Position numbers and translations under genes: made by a program. A stretch of DNA of 64,000 nucleotides from Glacieibacterium arshaanense (GTDB lineage: Bacteria > Pseudomonadota > Alphaproteobacteria > Sphingomonadales > Sphingomonadaceae): the NCBI RefSeq assembly GCF_004681125.1, contig NZ_SIHO01000003.1:152122-216121 (forward strand), in the 5' to 3' direction. Positions 45,757-53,987 of the stretch are shown in pieces (the first letter of the stretch is position 1; every line of letters starts with the position of its first letter). The notes beneath the pieces were generated by a model. That model saw only the letters and a program-made list of their open reading frames with translations. It was not told the origin of the DNA and did not search any database.

Positions 45757-46695
45757 ATGAATCCACGTCGAGTCATTGTGCCCCTGCTCGCCGCGCTGGT
45801 GTTGCCCGCGGCCGCCAAGCCGCCGACGGTGCTGACGCTGACCGCCGCGCCGCAGCCCGGGGTGATGATCCGCATCAAGGACGCCAATCTGCCGGTGCGC
45901 GTGTCGCTGGGGTTTGAAAAGGCGCTGGTGCTCAATCTGGCGCCCGCCGATCACGCCAAGCTCAAGCCCTTCCCGCTGCTCGGCAAGCAGACCGTCAAGG
46001 ACCCGCTGATTCCCGGCGGCGAGGCAGTGTTTCGCGGCAATTTCTACGATGTCGCGGTCGCCGGGCTCGGAAAGCTGACGGTGCCGACGGTGTGGGTCAA
46101 CAAGGCGGTCGATAACGGCATCGACGGGATATTGTCGGTGATGGCGATCGACGCCGACCGTGTCATTTTCGAACAGCCCGCCGCACCCGCCGGCGGCAGC
46201 GTCTATACGATACCGACAACCGGCCGCGGCGATGTCGGCGGCGAGATCAAGCTCGAAGGCGTCAAGATATCGGTGCGATTCGCGCTCGACGCGCCGCACA
46301 CGGTGATGAACGCCAATGCCGGGCAGGCACTCGCCGATGCCGGGCTGGTGCACCGCAGCGGCAAGGTCGGGCTGTGGACGCCATTTCCGCAGGTCGCGCT
46401 GCCGGTCGAGGGGCTGACGCCGGTGGCAGGCGCGCGTGTGCTCGGGCTGCCGCTGATCGACCCGACGGTGCGAATCACCGAGGCGCAGGCCAAGCTGCTT
46501 GATGCGCGGGCCAAGGCGGGCACCAGCACCGAGGCCGACCAGGAAGATGCGATTGTCGTCAGCGGCTCGAAGCGCCGGGGCAATCGCAACAGGCCGTGGA
46601 TTTTGATCGGCCGCGACGTGCTGACCAAATGTTCGCGAATCGAAATGGACAAGCCCGGCCGGCAGTGGGTGCTGACCTGCAACTTTGCCTCCTAA
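45757..46695 (+). CDS. Exported retropepsin-like protein lacking catalytic motifs
   Basis: This 312-residue protein has a signal peptide (MNPRRVIVPLLAALVLPAAA). I see two lobes reminiscent of aspartic proteases. The second lobe has VRFALDAPHTVMNANAG, then QALADAGL and finally ILIGRDVLTKCSRIEMD. These positions match the FLLDTGA, ALARRLGL and GRDxLxxF patterns of retropepsin-like proteins. The catalytic Asp-Thr/Ser-Gly is replaced by Asp-Ala-Pro, and the first lobe has GFE at the same place, so it is probably not an active protease. Two C-terminal cysteines may pair. AAGGA precedes the ATG at 45757. Function is unknown. Confidence 0.6.
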   Translation: MNPRRVIVPLLAALVLPAAAKPPTVLTLTAAPQPGVMIRIKDANLPVRVSLGFEKALVLNLAPADHAKLKPFPLLGKQTVKDPLIPGGEAVFRGNFYDVAVAGLGKLTVPTVWVNKAVDNGIDGILSVMAIDADRVIFEQPAAPAGGSVYTIPTTGRGDVGGEIKLEGVKISVRFALDAPHTVMNANAGQALADAGLVHRSGKVGLWTPFPQVALPVEGLTPVAGARVLGLPLIDPTVRITEAQAKLLDARAKAGTSTEADQEDAIVVSGSKRRGNRNRPWILIGRDVLTKCSRIEMDKPGRQWVLTCNFAS

Positions 46696-46713
46696 GGCTC
46701 CAGCCCACCTAAG

Positions 46714-46801
46714 CCCCACGCCGCTCATCCCGAGCGAAGTCGAGGGACACGCCGAGGGCGTCGCGCGTCCCTCGACTTCGCTCGGGATGAGCGGCGTGGG
46801 G
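46714..46801. repeat. 34-bp perfect inverted repeat between convergent genes
   Basis: Arms at 46714-46747 and 46768-46801 are exact inverse copies around a 20-nt loop. The core is ctcatcccgagcgaagtcga. It could work as a bidirectional terminator for the gene ending at 46695 and the rplU-rpmA operon. Similar sequences recur in other sphingomonads, from memory. Confidence 0.85.
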
Positions 46802-46840
46802 TGTTGTGTTCAAGCTTGGCTACGACTGCCTAAGCCCTAA

Positions 46841-46878
46841 ACGAAAGGGGCGGGCCCGTAGCCGGACCCGCCCCTTGA
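46841..46878 (-). terminator. Hairpin terminator after rpmA
   Basis: The stem aaggggcggg...cccgcccctt has 13 of 14 positions matched around a short gcta loop, followed leftward by a weak T-rich run. It starts 20 bp past the rpmA stop. Confidence 0.7.
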
Positions 46879-46897
46879 AATTCGTTAGCGCTTGGGC

Positions 46898-47167
46898 TTA
46901 TTCAGCCGCAGCAGCCCGGACGTCGACGCTGACGTACTTGCGGCCGAGCTTGCCATCGTGGAACACGACGACGCCTTCACCGAGCGCGAACAGCGTGTGA
47001 TCCTTGCCGATGCCGACATTGCGGCCCGGATAGACCTTGGTGCCGCGCTGGCGGATGATGATCGCGCCGCCCTTGGCGTTCTGACCGCCGAACAGCTTGA
47101 CGCCGAGACGGCGGCCTGCCGAATCGCGACCGTTGCGCGAGGAGCCGCCTGCTTTCTTATGTGCCAT
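46898..47167 (-). CDS. rpmA: 50S ribosomal protein L27
   Basis: This 89-residue ribosomal protein supports peptidyl transfer. The N-terminus [20 protein letters not shown] is diagnostic, as is [19 protein letters not shown]. It is co-transcribed with rplU, which ends 16 bp upstream, in the conserved rplU-rpmA order. A hairpin terminator follows. Confidence 0.97.
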   Translation of the reverse strand: MAHKKAGGSSRNGRDSAGRRLGVKLFGGQNAKGGAIIIRQRGTKVYPGRNVGIGKDHTLFALGEGVVVFHDGKLGRKYVSVDVRAAAAE

Positions 47168-47183
47168 TTCTAAATCCTCTCGC

Positions 47184-47477
47184 TCAACCGACGCTGACGA
47201 TCTTGAGCACCGTCAGCTGCTGGCGGTGACCGTTCTTGCGGCGGTAGTTGTGGCGGCGCTTCTTCTTGAAGATGATGACCTTGTCGCCCTTGGTCTGCGC
47301 GACGATTTCCGCGGTGACCGACGCGCCCTTGGCATCCTTGATGACGCCGCCGTCGCTGAGCATCAGCACGTCGAGCGCGATGGTCTGGCCGGCTTCGCCG
47401 TCGAGGCGTTCCACGATAATCTTGTCATCGGTAGCAACGCGATACTGCTTGCCACCCGTGCGCACCACTGCGAACAT
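47184..47477 (-). CDS. rplU: 50S ribosomal protein L21
   Basis: This 97-residue protein binds 23S rRNA. It begins [20 protein letters not shown] and has the basic block [18 protein letters not shown], both typical. It is first in the rplU-rpmA operon. A good sigma-70-type promoter lies about 70-98 bp upstream of the start. Confidence 0.97.
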   Translation of the reverse strand: MFAVVRTGGKQYRVATDDKIIVERLDGEAGQTIALDVLMLSDGGVIKDAKGASVTAEIVAQTKGDKVIIFKKKRRHNYRRKNGHRQQLTVLKIVSVG

Positions 47478-47546
47478 CGTACTTCAACCTTGAATTGGAA
47501 TTCAGTGTTAGCGCGCCACCCTTTCGGGGAGCGTGCGAGAGGCGGG

Positions 47547-47575
47547 TTGCTAGGCCAAGGGCGCGCACTTGTCAA
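47547..47575 (-). promoter_or_regulatory. Promoter of rplU-rpmA
   Basis: On the minus strand TTGACA (47575-47570) and TAGCAA (47552-47547) are separated by 17 bp. They lie upstream of rplU in an otherwise gene-free gap (47478-47757). Confidence 0.65.
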
Positions 47576-47757
47576 CTTGTCTTGGCGGCGGGGCTGCGAC
47601 CCTGTCGCCGATGCACTGCCGGCGTTTGCCCGAAATCGCGCTGCAAACACAGCGTTTGCCTTCGCGGTGTCCGACGCTATGGTCGGCATATTCGTATGAC
47701 TGCACGCCAAATGCAGGGTTCGGGCTCAGGCGTTACATTGTTGGGGGAACCACGTCG

Positions 47758-50079
47758 ATGATTGGGCAACGGGCATTTGCCGCTGCGTTTGGCGTCTTGG
47801 GGCGCGTCTTGACGATTCTTGGCGCGACAGTCGCCTTGCATGCGGCGCCGGCACTGGCCGATGCTGCGGCGACCGTTACACCGGGCACCAAGGCAGCAGT
47901 CACCCCGGCGGCAACAAGCCCGGCTGTACCGGCGAACATCCTCGCGCGCCCCGGCCGGCCGCGAATCGGTCTGGTACTTGGCGGCGGCGGCGCCAAGGGT
48001 TTCGCGCACATCGGCGTCATTTCGGAACTCGAACGCCTGCGAATCCCTGTCGACGTGGTGGCGGGCACCAGCATGGGTGCTGTGGTCGGCAGTCTCTATG
48101 CCGGCGGCCGCAATGCCAATGAACTCATCGATGTCGCGCACAGCATCAACTGGGTGACGCTGTTCGACGACTCGATTCCGCGTGACGAACTGTCGCTGCG
48201 CCGCAAGAACGACGAGCGCAACATCCTGCTGCCCTATCGGCTCGGCTTCAAGGACGGCAAACCGATCTTGCCGAAGGGCGTACTCGGCGGTCAGAAGCTC
48301 TATGCGACGTTGCAGTCGCTGCTGCTGCCTAACCGCGCCATCGACAATTTCGATCAGATGGCGATCCCCTACCGCGCTGTCGCGACCAATATCGTCGATG
48401 GCCATTCGGTGGTGCTCGGCAGCGGTGACATCTCGAGCGCGGTGTTCGCCAGCATGGCGGTGCCGGCGGGCTTTCCGCCTGTCGAACGCGATGGGTTGTT
48501 GCTGGTCGACGGCGGCATTTCGGACAATGTGCCTGTCGATGTTGCACGCGCCATGGGCGTCGATGTTGTCATCGTCGTCAACGTCGGCTCGCCGCCGATG
48601 CGCAAGGACCAGATTACCAACGCCATCAACGTCTTCGCGCAGATGCAGCTGCTGCTCGGCAACGACGCCGTGGCGCGCCAGCTTGCCTCGCTCAAGGGTC
48701 AGGACGTGCTCATCACCCCCGATATCGAAGGACTGTCGACAACGTCGTTCGACAAGGTCGATCTGGGCATTACCCGCGGTCAGGTGGCAGCACAGGCCAT
48801 GGAGGCCAAACTTTCACAGCTGTCGCTGAGCGAAGCCGATTGGGCGGCGTATCAGGCGGCAAAAGCGCGCCGCGTCCAGAACAGCCCGATCACGGCGCGG
48901 ACGGTCACCGTTGAAAACACTTCGGTGGTCCCGACCAAGCAGATCGAAACCATGATCACCACCAAGCCCGGCACGGTGATTGACGCTCAAATCATGAAGC
49001 AGGATGTCAATGACGTCTACAAACTCGCTGCGTTTGACCGGGTCTATTACACCCTGGGCGGCGGGCCGGGCACCGACCGCGACCTAATTGTCCGCGCCAA
49101 GGGCGACCCGACGCAGGACCGCTTCTTCCAGTTCGGTTTCCTGATGGGCTCGAGCCTCGGCAAAAGCTCGACTTTCCAGATTGCCGCAGCGTACACCGAC
49201 CGCGACTTCATGGGCACTGGCGCCGAATGGCGCGGCTATGCCAATATCGGCACCAACGTTTCGGCAACTGTCGAACTCTACAAGCAGTTCGGCCAGTGGT
49301 TCGTCGAGCCGGCGGCCTATGCCTATCGGTTCAACTCGCAGCTCTACAATGCCGATGGCAGCGGCTCGCTCGGCGTGTTGCGCTACAAGCAAATGGGTGC
49401 GGTCATCAATGCGGGTTATATCTTCGGCAATTGGGGGCAAATCCGCGTCGGCGCGCAGCTCGGCGGCATCCAGCAGCTCAAGGGCAGCGTGCCTACCGGC
49501 CTGCCATCGGGCTGGAACGAGGATGTCCGGCTGACGCTCGGTTTCGAAGTCGATACGCTCGATTCGCTGATTTTCCCGAAATACGGCACGCAGTTCAATA
49601 TTGACTTCACCGACTATGTTGACGCGCTCGGCGGGGATATTACCGGCCAGACGTACCAATTCTATGGCAACCAGCCGTTTACATTCGGCCGCACGACGGT
49701 GGTGCTGGGCGCGCGCTTTGGGGCGACGGACAACCTCAACTATGATTTCATGGGCCCGTTCAAACTCGGCGGGCTGTTCAACCTGTCGGGCTATCCCGTC
49801 AACTCGCTGGTCGGCCAGAACCAGGTACTGGGCCGTGCGGTGGTTTTCCACCGGATGGGCTATGACGCACCGATCATCAACCTGCCGATCTATGTCGGCG
49901 GCTCGCTCGAATTCGGCAACATCTACTCGACGCTTGACGATTTCTCGATCGGTTCGCTGCACACGGCGTTCAGCGGCTTCGTGGCGATCGATACGCCCAT
50001 CGGCCCGGCGTATTTCGCCTATGGCCATGCCGGCGGCAACAACAACGCCATCTACCTGATCATCGGCCGGGTCTTCTAG
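47758..50079 (+). CDS. Patatin-like phospholipase with beta-barrel (type Vd autotransporter, PlpD-like)
   Basis: This 773-residue protein has a signal peptide and an N-terminal patatin domain. The oxyanion motif is GGGGAKGFAH, the nucleophile is Ser105 in GTSMG, and the partner is Asp251 in DGGISDNVP. A POTRA-like segment follows (VENTSVVPTKQIETMITTKP to KLAAFDRVYYTLG). The remainder, from about residue 440, is a beta-barrel of the BamA/surface-antigen type, ending with alternating hydrophobics and F (IIGRVF). This matches PlpD/FplA architecture, in which the lipase is carried to the cell surface by its own barrel. GGGGGAACC lies upstream of the ATG at 47758. It has no operon partner. Confidence 0.9.
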   Translation: MIGQRAFAAAFGVLGRVLTILGATVALHAAPALADAAATVTPGTKAAVTPAATSPAVPANILARPGRPRIGLVLGGGGAKGFAHIGVISELERLRIPVDVVAGTSMGAVVGSLYAGGRNANELIDVAHSINWVTLFDDSIPRDELSLRRKNDERNILLPYRLGFKDGKPILPKGVLGGQKLYATLQSLLLPNRAIDNFDQMAIPYRAVATNIVDGHSVVLGSGDISSAVFASMAVPAGFPPVERDGLLLVDGGISDNVPVDVARAMGVDVVIVVNVGSPPMRKDQITNAINVFAQMQLLLGNDAVARQLASLKGQDVLITPDIEGLSTTSFDKVDLGITRGQVAAQAMEAKLSQLSLSEADWAAYQAAKARRVQNSPITARTVTVENTSVVPTKQIETMITTKPGTVIDAQIMKQDVNDVYKLAAFDRVYYTLGGGPGTDRDLIVRAKGDPTQDRFFQFGFLMGSSLGKSSTFQIAAAYTDRDFMGTGAEWRGYANIGTNVSATVELYKQFGQWFVEPAAYAYRFNSQLYNADGSGSLGVLRYKQMGAVINAGYIFGNWGQIRVGAQLGGIQQLKGSVPTGLPSGWNEDVRLTLGFEVDTLDSLIFPKYGTQFNIDFTDYVDALGGDITGQTYQFYGNQPFTFGRTTVVLGARFGATDNLNYDFMGPFKLGGLFNLSGYPVNSLVGQNQVLGRAVVFHRMGYDAPIINLPIYVGGSLEFGNIYSTLDDFSIGSLHTAFSGFVAIDTPIGPAYFAYGHAGGNNNAIYLIIGRVF

Positions 50080-50103
50080 GAATCGCCGTTAGCGCGATTT
50101 CTC

Positions 50104-50132
50104 TTGACATTGTGAACCGAATCGGTTAGTAG
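50104..50132 (+). promoter_or_regulatory. Candidate sigma-70 promoter for a small RNA
   Basis: TTGACA (50104-50109), a 17-bp spacer and TAGTAG (50127-50132) lie just after the patatin gene. An inverted pair aaccga-a-tcggtt sits in the spacer and could be an operator. No coding frame follows. Confidence 0.5.
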
Positions 50133-50137
50133 ATTGG

Positions 50138-50236
50138 TCAAGGCGGCGAGGAATGGGAGTTCCTCGTCCAACCTGTCCGGGCTCACGATCGCCACTTGCG
50201 TTCCCGGGCGTGCCGTCTCACCGCCGCGCTTTTTAG
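50138..50236 (+). ncRNA. Candidate structured small RNA of unknown family
   Basis: Downstream of the promoter lies a GC-rich segment that can close on itself by gcggcg (50143-50148) with cgccgc (50222-50227), followed by a run of five T. Inside, gaggaa-tgggag-ttcctc forms a hairpin and a ccggg/cccgg pair could form a second. I cannot assign it to 6S, SRP or RNase P RNA. It is a prediction only. Confidence 0.35.
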
Positions 50237-50404
50237 CCCCGCGCTCTGTTGGATCGGGAACTTCAGCTCCAAGTGTTTCCAGAAGGACACTTTCTACCCT
50301 GTACGAAGCCTAGTGCTGACATACAGTACTGAAACAGTACTAGCGGCGTAAGAAACCGCCCGTCCTCCGCAACCCGGCTATCCCGATCAGCGTCACAAAG
50401 CCTG

Positions 50405-50457
50405 CCTCTTCCCGATGACCCAGCAACCCTCCCAAGGACGCCGTCATCGGGAAGAGG
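50405..50457. repeat. Long hairpin, 15-bp perfect stem
   Basis: Arms cctcttcccgatgac (50405-50419) and gtcatcgggaagagg (50443-50457) enclose a 23-nt loop. No gene overlaps it with any support. It lies in the 518-bp gene-free gap that also has the small-RNA candidate and a half-repeat. Confidence 0.7.
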
Positions 50458-50548
50458 ATTATCTCCACCGTGGCAGTGGGGGTCAGTACCAGAACGATGG
50501 ACCGGGGCGGGAATATCCGCTGGCCGGAAATTCGTCGTGGCTGCACCC

Positions 50549-50596
50549 CAAAAAACCGGGTGCAGGGCCAAGACCCTGCCCGCCGGAGGCCCCTTC
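50549..50596. repeat. Single-arm palindromic element, copy 12
   Basis: A right-type arm, degenerate inside (gcagggccaagaccctgc), with only ctgcacccc at 50541 left of a possible partner. It abuts the stop of the following leftward gene. Confidence 0.75.
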
Positions 50597-50598
50597 CA

Positions 50599-50925
50599 CT
50601 AAGCCCCGCGCGCCGCCTTTTCTTCACGGCGCACGACTTCGCCGTTGATGCGGCGCATGGCGCCGGCCAGCACATCGGCTTTGCGCAGCGTGCCCGAATT
50701 GTCAAAGGCGGCCTGGGCACCGCGCGGCTCGGCCTTGCGGCGGGCTTCGCGGCGTTGCTGGTTGGCCATGGTCTGCGCGCGGTCGCGGCGGTCGCGGACC
50801 AGCTTGCGCAGTTCGGCGAGCTCGGCGTCGCTGAGCTTGCCGAGTGCGGGGTGGTGCGACTTGTCGAGCAGTTCGACCTCGTCGGCGCTGACCCGCTTGC
50901 GCTCGGTTTTGTGGCTGTAACCCAT
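50599..50925 (-). CDS. Conserved hypothetical charged protein
   Basis: This 108-residue, strongly charged protein begins MGYSHKTERKRVSADEVELL. It then contains a helical Arg/Ala/Glu-rich region (LRKLVRDRRDRAQTMANQQR) that looks like a coiled coil or nucleic-acid-binding helix. I recall similar small proteins in sphingomonads but no name or function. There is no signal peptide or membrane segment. It lies 33 bp after gshB in the same direction, so it may be co-transcribed. Confidence 0.7.
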   Translation of the reverse strand: MGYSHKTERKRVSADEVELLDKSHHPALGKLSDAELAELRKLVRDRRDRAQTMANQQRREARRKAEPRGAQAAFDNSGTLRKADVLAGAMRRINGEVVRREEKAARGA

Positions 50926-50958
50926 GACAAATCTCCCAAGTTTTAAGCTAGTTGATGG

Positions 50959-51909
50959 TTATTTCCGCAGCCGCGCCTCGATGGCGTCCCAGATCAGCGC
51001 TGGCGTGTCGGTGCCGTTGAAGCGGTCGATAGCGACGATGCCGGTCGGCGAGGTGACGTTGATTTCGGTGAGGTAGCCGCCGATGACATCGATGCCGACG
51101 AACACCAGCCCGCGCTTGCTGAGTTCGGGGCCGAGGCGGTCGCAGATGTGGCGTTCGCGCGGCGTCAGCTCGGTGGCGTGCGCCGAGCCGCCGGCGGCGA
51201 GGTTCGAGCGGATCTCGCCGGTCTTGGGCAGGCGGTTGATGGCGCCGGTGGCGACGCCGTCGATCAGCACGATGCGTTTGTCGCCGAGGCTGACGTCGGG
51301 GAGGAACTTCTGCACCATGAACGGCTCGCGCCAGACTTCGCCGAACAGTTCGACCAGCGCCGGCAGGTTGGCGTCGGCCTTGCTGATGTGGAACACCGCG
51401 CTACCGGCGTTGCCATAGAGCGGCTTGACGACGATTTCGCCGTGCGTGGCACGGAACGCCATCGCCTCGTCGAGCGTGCGGGTAATCAGCGTCGGCGGCA
51501 TCAGGTCGCCGAAACCGAGCACGAACAGCTTTTCGGGGGCGTTGCGCACCGATGCCGGGTCGTTGACCACCAGTGTCTCGCCCTGCACGAGCTCAAGCAG
51601 GTGCGTCGCGGTGATATAGGCCATGTCGAACGGCGGGTCCTGGCGCATCAGCACGACATCGGTGTCGGCGCCGAGGTCGAGCGTCACTGCATCGCCGGTG
51701 AAGCGGTAATGGTCGCCCGCCACCGCCTGCACCGTCAGCGGCCGGGCGCGCGCCAGTACGCGGCCTTCGCGGTAGCTCAGGTCGGTCGACAGATAGTGCC
51801 ACAGCTGATGGCCGCGCGCCTGCGCCTTGAGCATCATCGCGAACGACGAGTCGCCGCCGATCTTGACGGTCTCGATGGGGTCCATCTGGACCGCGACTCT
51901 CAGGCTCAT
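50959..51909 (-). CDS. gshB: Glutathione synthase
   Basis: This 316-residue ATP-grasp ligase joins gamma-glutamylcysteine to glycine. It begins with the family block RVAVQMDPIETVKIGGDSSF. Typical later segments are VLMRQDPPFDMAYITATHLL, NDPASVRNAPEKL and the ATP-grasp glycine-rich region EIVVKPLYGNAGSAVF. Length is normal. It follows SirB1-like, yraN and rsmI genes in one direction. Confidence 0.95.
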   Translation of the reverse strand: MSLRVAVQMDPIETVKIGGDSSFAMMLKAQARGHQLWHYLSTDLSYREGRVLARARPLTVQAVAGDHYRFTGDAVTLDLGADTDVVLMRQDPPFDMAYITATHLLELVQGETLVVNDPASVRNAPEKLFVLGFGDLMPPTLITRTLDEAMAFRATHGEIVVKPLYGNAGSAVFHISKADANLPALVELFGEVWREPFMVQKFLPDVSLGDKRIVLIDGVATGAINRLPKTGEIRSNLAAGGSAHATELTPRERHICDRLGPELSKRGLVFVGIDVIGGYLTEINVTSPTGIVAIDRFNGTDTPALIWDAIEARLRK

Positions 51910-51968
51910 GCAATCTTCTCCGCGATCAATGGCGCAGCGCTACACCAGCGCGCTGCTGCCGTCAGCCT

Positions 51969-52757
51969 TCATCTCGCGAGCCCGGCCAGCGTCGCGTCGA
52001 TGCGGGTCTGGAGGTTCGCGTCGCGCGTGGTTTCGCGCATCGCCACCAGCGACTCGCGTGCAGCCGCATGGTCGCCCAGCCGCTGTTCAAGCTGCGCGCG
52101 CTCCCACCAGACGCTCGAGAAGTCGGGGGCGATCATCGTCATCCGCCGCGCCAGCACCAGCGCGCGGTCAAGGTCACCGGCGTTGTGCGCGCGCGCCGCC
52201 TGGTTGGTCAACAGCCGCACCAGCGCCGCGCGGTTGCTCAGCTGCACGCCCTCGCGCACCGGATCGCGCAGCTCCGACGCCGGGCGATTGATGATGCCGC
52301 CGTCCGAAAACGGATCGATGACCACGGTGTCGCCGCCGTCGCCGATGCGCACCACGACATGCCCGGGCAGCCCGACAATGTCGGCGGCACCGCCCAGTCG
52401 CCGCGCCAGCGCGACATACAGAATCGACAGCGTCACCGGCAGCCCGCGGCGGCGCTCGAACATCGCCAGGAAGTCGGCGTTGGCGGGATTGTCATAGTCC
52501 TCGCGGTCGCCGCGCAGCCCGCAGCGATAGGCTATGGTGTGCGCCAGCCGCTCGGCCTGCAGCCGCGACGAGCCGCCGAGGCCACCGAGCGCTTCGATAC
52601 GTGCCGTCATCGCGTCGATTTCGGCGCGGGCGTCATCGATGTCGGCATCGGGGTGATCGGCCAGCCCGAGCAGCAGCGCTGCCTCGTCGAGCAGTATCTC
52701 GTCATCCTCGAGCAACCCGAGTTCGGCGATGTCAGCTTCGATGTCGTCGATCATCAT
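51969..52757 (-). CDS. SirB1/transglutaminase-like family protein
   Basis: This 262-residue protein contains the SirB1 domain (ERRRGLPVTLSILYVALARRLG and GLPGHVVVRIGDG) and a C-terminal TPR-like region (LDRALVLARRMTMIAP). SirB1 is related to transglutaminase-like folds, though its function is unknown. A conserved cysteine is seen in the CGLRGD block rather than at the usual catalytic place, so activity is doubtful. The ATG at 52757 overlaps the yraN stop as ATGA. Confidence 0.82.
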   Translation of the reverse strand: MMIDDIEADIAELGLLEDDEILLDEAALLLGLADHPDADIDDARAEIDAMTARIEALGGLGGSSRLQAERLAHTIAYRCGLRGDREDYDNPANADFLAMFERRRGLPVTLSILYVALARRLGGAADIVGLPGHVVVRIGDGGDTVVIDPFSDGGIINRPASELRDPVREGVQLSNRAALVRLLTNQAARAHNAGDLDRALVLARRMTMIAPDFSSVWWERAQLEQRLGDHAAARESLVAMRETTRDANLQTRIDATLAGLAR

Positions 52758-53125
52758 GTTTCTCGCCACACCGCCTTGATATGGCGCGGCCAGCGCCCCG
52801 GCACAACCAGTACCGCATCGATACGGACATGGGCGGGGCGGGCGTGCAGCGCATATTGGCCGGCCAGCAGCTGTGCGGCACGGCCGACGCGCGCCAGCGC
52901 CTGCGGGTTCAGCGCCAGCAGTGCCGCATCGAAACCGGCACGCGCCTTGACCTCGACGAACACCAAGGTCCCGCCGCGCGCCGCGACAAGGTCGATTTCA
53001 CCGACCGGTGTCGCAACGCGGCGATCGAGGATCGAATAGCCCTTGAGCCGCAACCACCACGCGGCCAGCGTTTCGGCGCGGCGGCCGCGCGTTTCGGCGC
53101 TGCGGCGGGCGCTAGTTGCCGGCAT
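52754..53125 (-). CDS. YraN family protein (UPF0102)
   Basis: This 123-residue protein is a member of the UPF0102/YraN family with a restriction-endonuclease-like core. The core includes the GEIDLVA strand and LVFVEVKAR, the expected acidic/lysine nuclease motif. Its biological role is not settled; DNA-repair or recombination links have been suggested. The ATG at 53125 overlaps the rsmI stop. It sits after rsmI, a pairing conserved in many bacteria. Confidence 0.88.
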   Translation of the reverse strand: MPATSARRSAETRGRRAETLAAWWLRLKGYSILDRRVATPVGEIDLVAARGGTLVFVEVKARAGFDAALLALNPQALARVGRAAQLLAGQYALHARPAHVRIDAVLVVPGRWPRHIKAVWRET

Positions 53126-53987
53126 CGCGCAGCGCCAGCGCGCGGGCATAGACGCGGTTGCGCGGCAGTCCGAGCAGCTCGACGACCTCGGCGACCGCCG
53201 GCTTCATCGGCTGCACCGCCATCGCGCGAAGGAGCGCCGCATCGAGCGTCGCATCATCGACGGCGGCGGCCTCGCCCGGCGGGCCGACGACGATGACGAC
53301 TTCGCCGCGCGGCGGGGTCTCGGCGTAGCGCGCCGCCAGGTTTTCTAGAGTGCCGTCAACGGTTTCCTCGAAGCGCTTGCTGATCTCGCGCGCCACCGCC
53401 GCCGGCCGGTTGCCGAGCAGCTTCGCCATTTCGGCGAGCGTCGCGCCGGTGCGCCCACCCGATTCGTAGAACACCAATGTCGCGCGCACCGCGCCGAGTT
53501 CGATGATGGCGGCGGCGCGCGCCCCGGCTTTGGCGGGCAGGAATCCTGCGAACAGGAAGCGGTCGGTCGGCAGTCCCGCCAGCGTCAGCGCCGCGACCGC
53601 CGCGCAAGGACCGGGGATGGTGACAATGGTGACGCCGGCAGCGCGGGCATCGCGCACCAGCTTGTAGCCCGGGTCCGAAATCAACGGCGTGCCGGCGTCG
53701 CTGACCAGCACGACGATCTCGTTCGCCATGCGTGCGATCAGCCGTGGCCGCACCGTATCGGCGTTATGGTCATGGTACGGCAGCATCGGCACCTTGGCGC
53801 CAATATGCGCGAGCAGCCGCGCGGTGACGCGGGTGTCTTCGGCGGCGATGACGTCGGCGCCGGCCAGCATCGCGGCGGCGCGCGGGCTCAAATCGCCGAG
53901 ATTGCCGATAGGGGTGGCGACAATGTAGAGACCTGGGCCATATGCCACAGGCTCGGCATCTTCGTTGGTTGATTCGGGGAGATTCAT
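53112..53987 (-). CDS. rsmI: 16S rRNA (cytidine(1402)-2'-O)-methyltransferase
   Basis: This 291-residue SAM-dependent enzyme methylates C1402 of 16S rRNA. Typical blocks are LYIVATPIGNLGDLSPRA, AEDTRVTARLL, VSDAGTPLISDPGYKLV and PGPCAAVAALTLAGLP. The start ATG at 53987 abuts the ATG of the divergent lipoprotein gene (CATATG), so at least one promoter must lie within the other gene. It leads the leftward group rsmI-yraN-SirB1-gshB. Confidence 0.94.
   Translation of the reverse strand: MNLPESTNEDAEPVAYGPGLYIVATPIGNLGDLSPRAAAMLAGADVIAAEDTRVTARLLAHIGAKVPMLPYHDHNADTVRPRLIARMANEIVVLVSDAGTPLISDPGYKLVRDARAAGVTIVTIPGPCAAVAALTLAGLPTDRFLFAGFLPAKAGARAAAIIELGAVRATLVFYESGGRTGATLAEMAKLLGNRPAAVAREISKRFEETVDGTLENLAARYAETPPRGEVVIVVGPPGEAAAVDDATLDAALLRAMAVQPMKPAVAEVVELLGLPRNRVYARALALRDAGN

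Noticed and set aside
50160-50200. Match of gtccgggctc to the RNase P RNA core
   Set aside because: The required flanking GAGGAAAGTCC context and the rest of the RNase P fold are absent.
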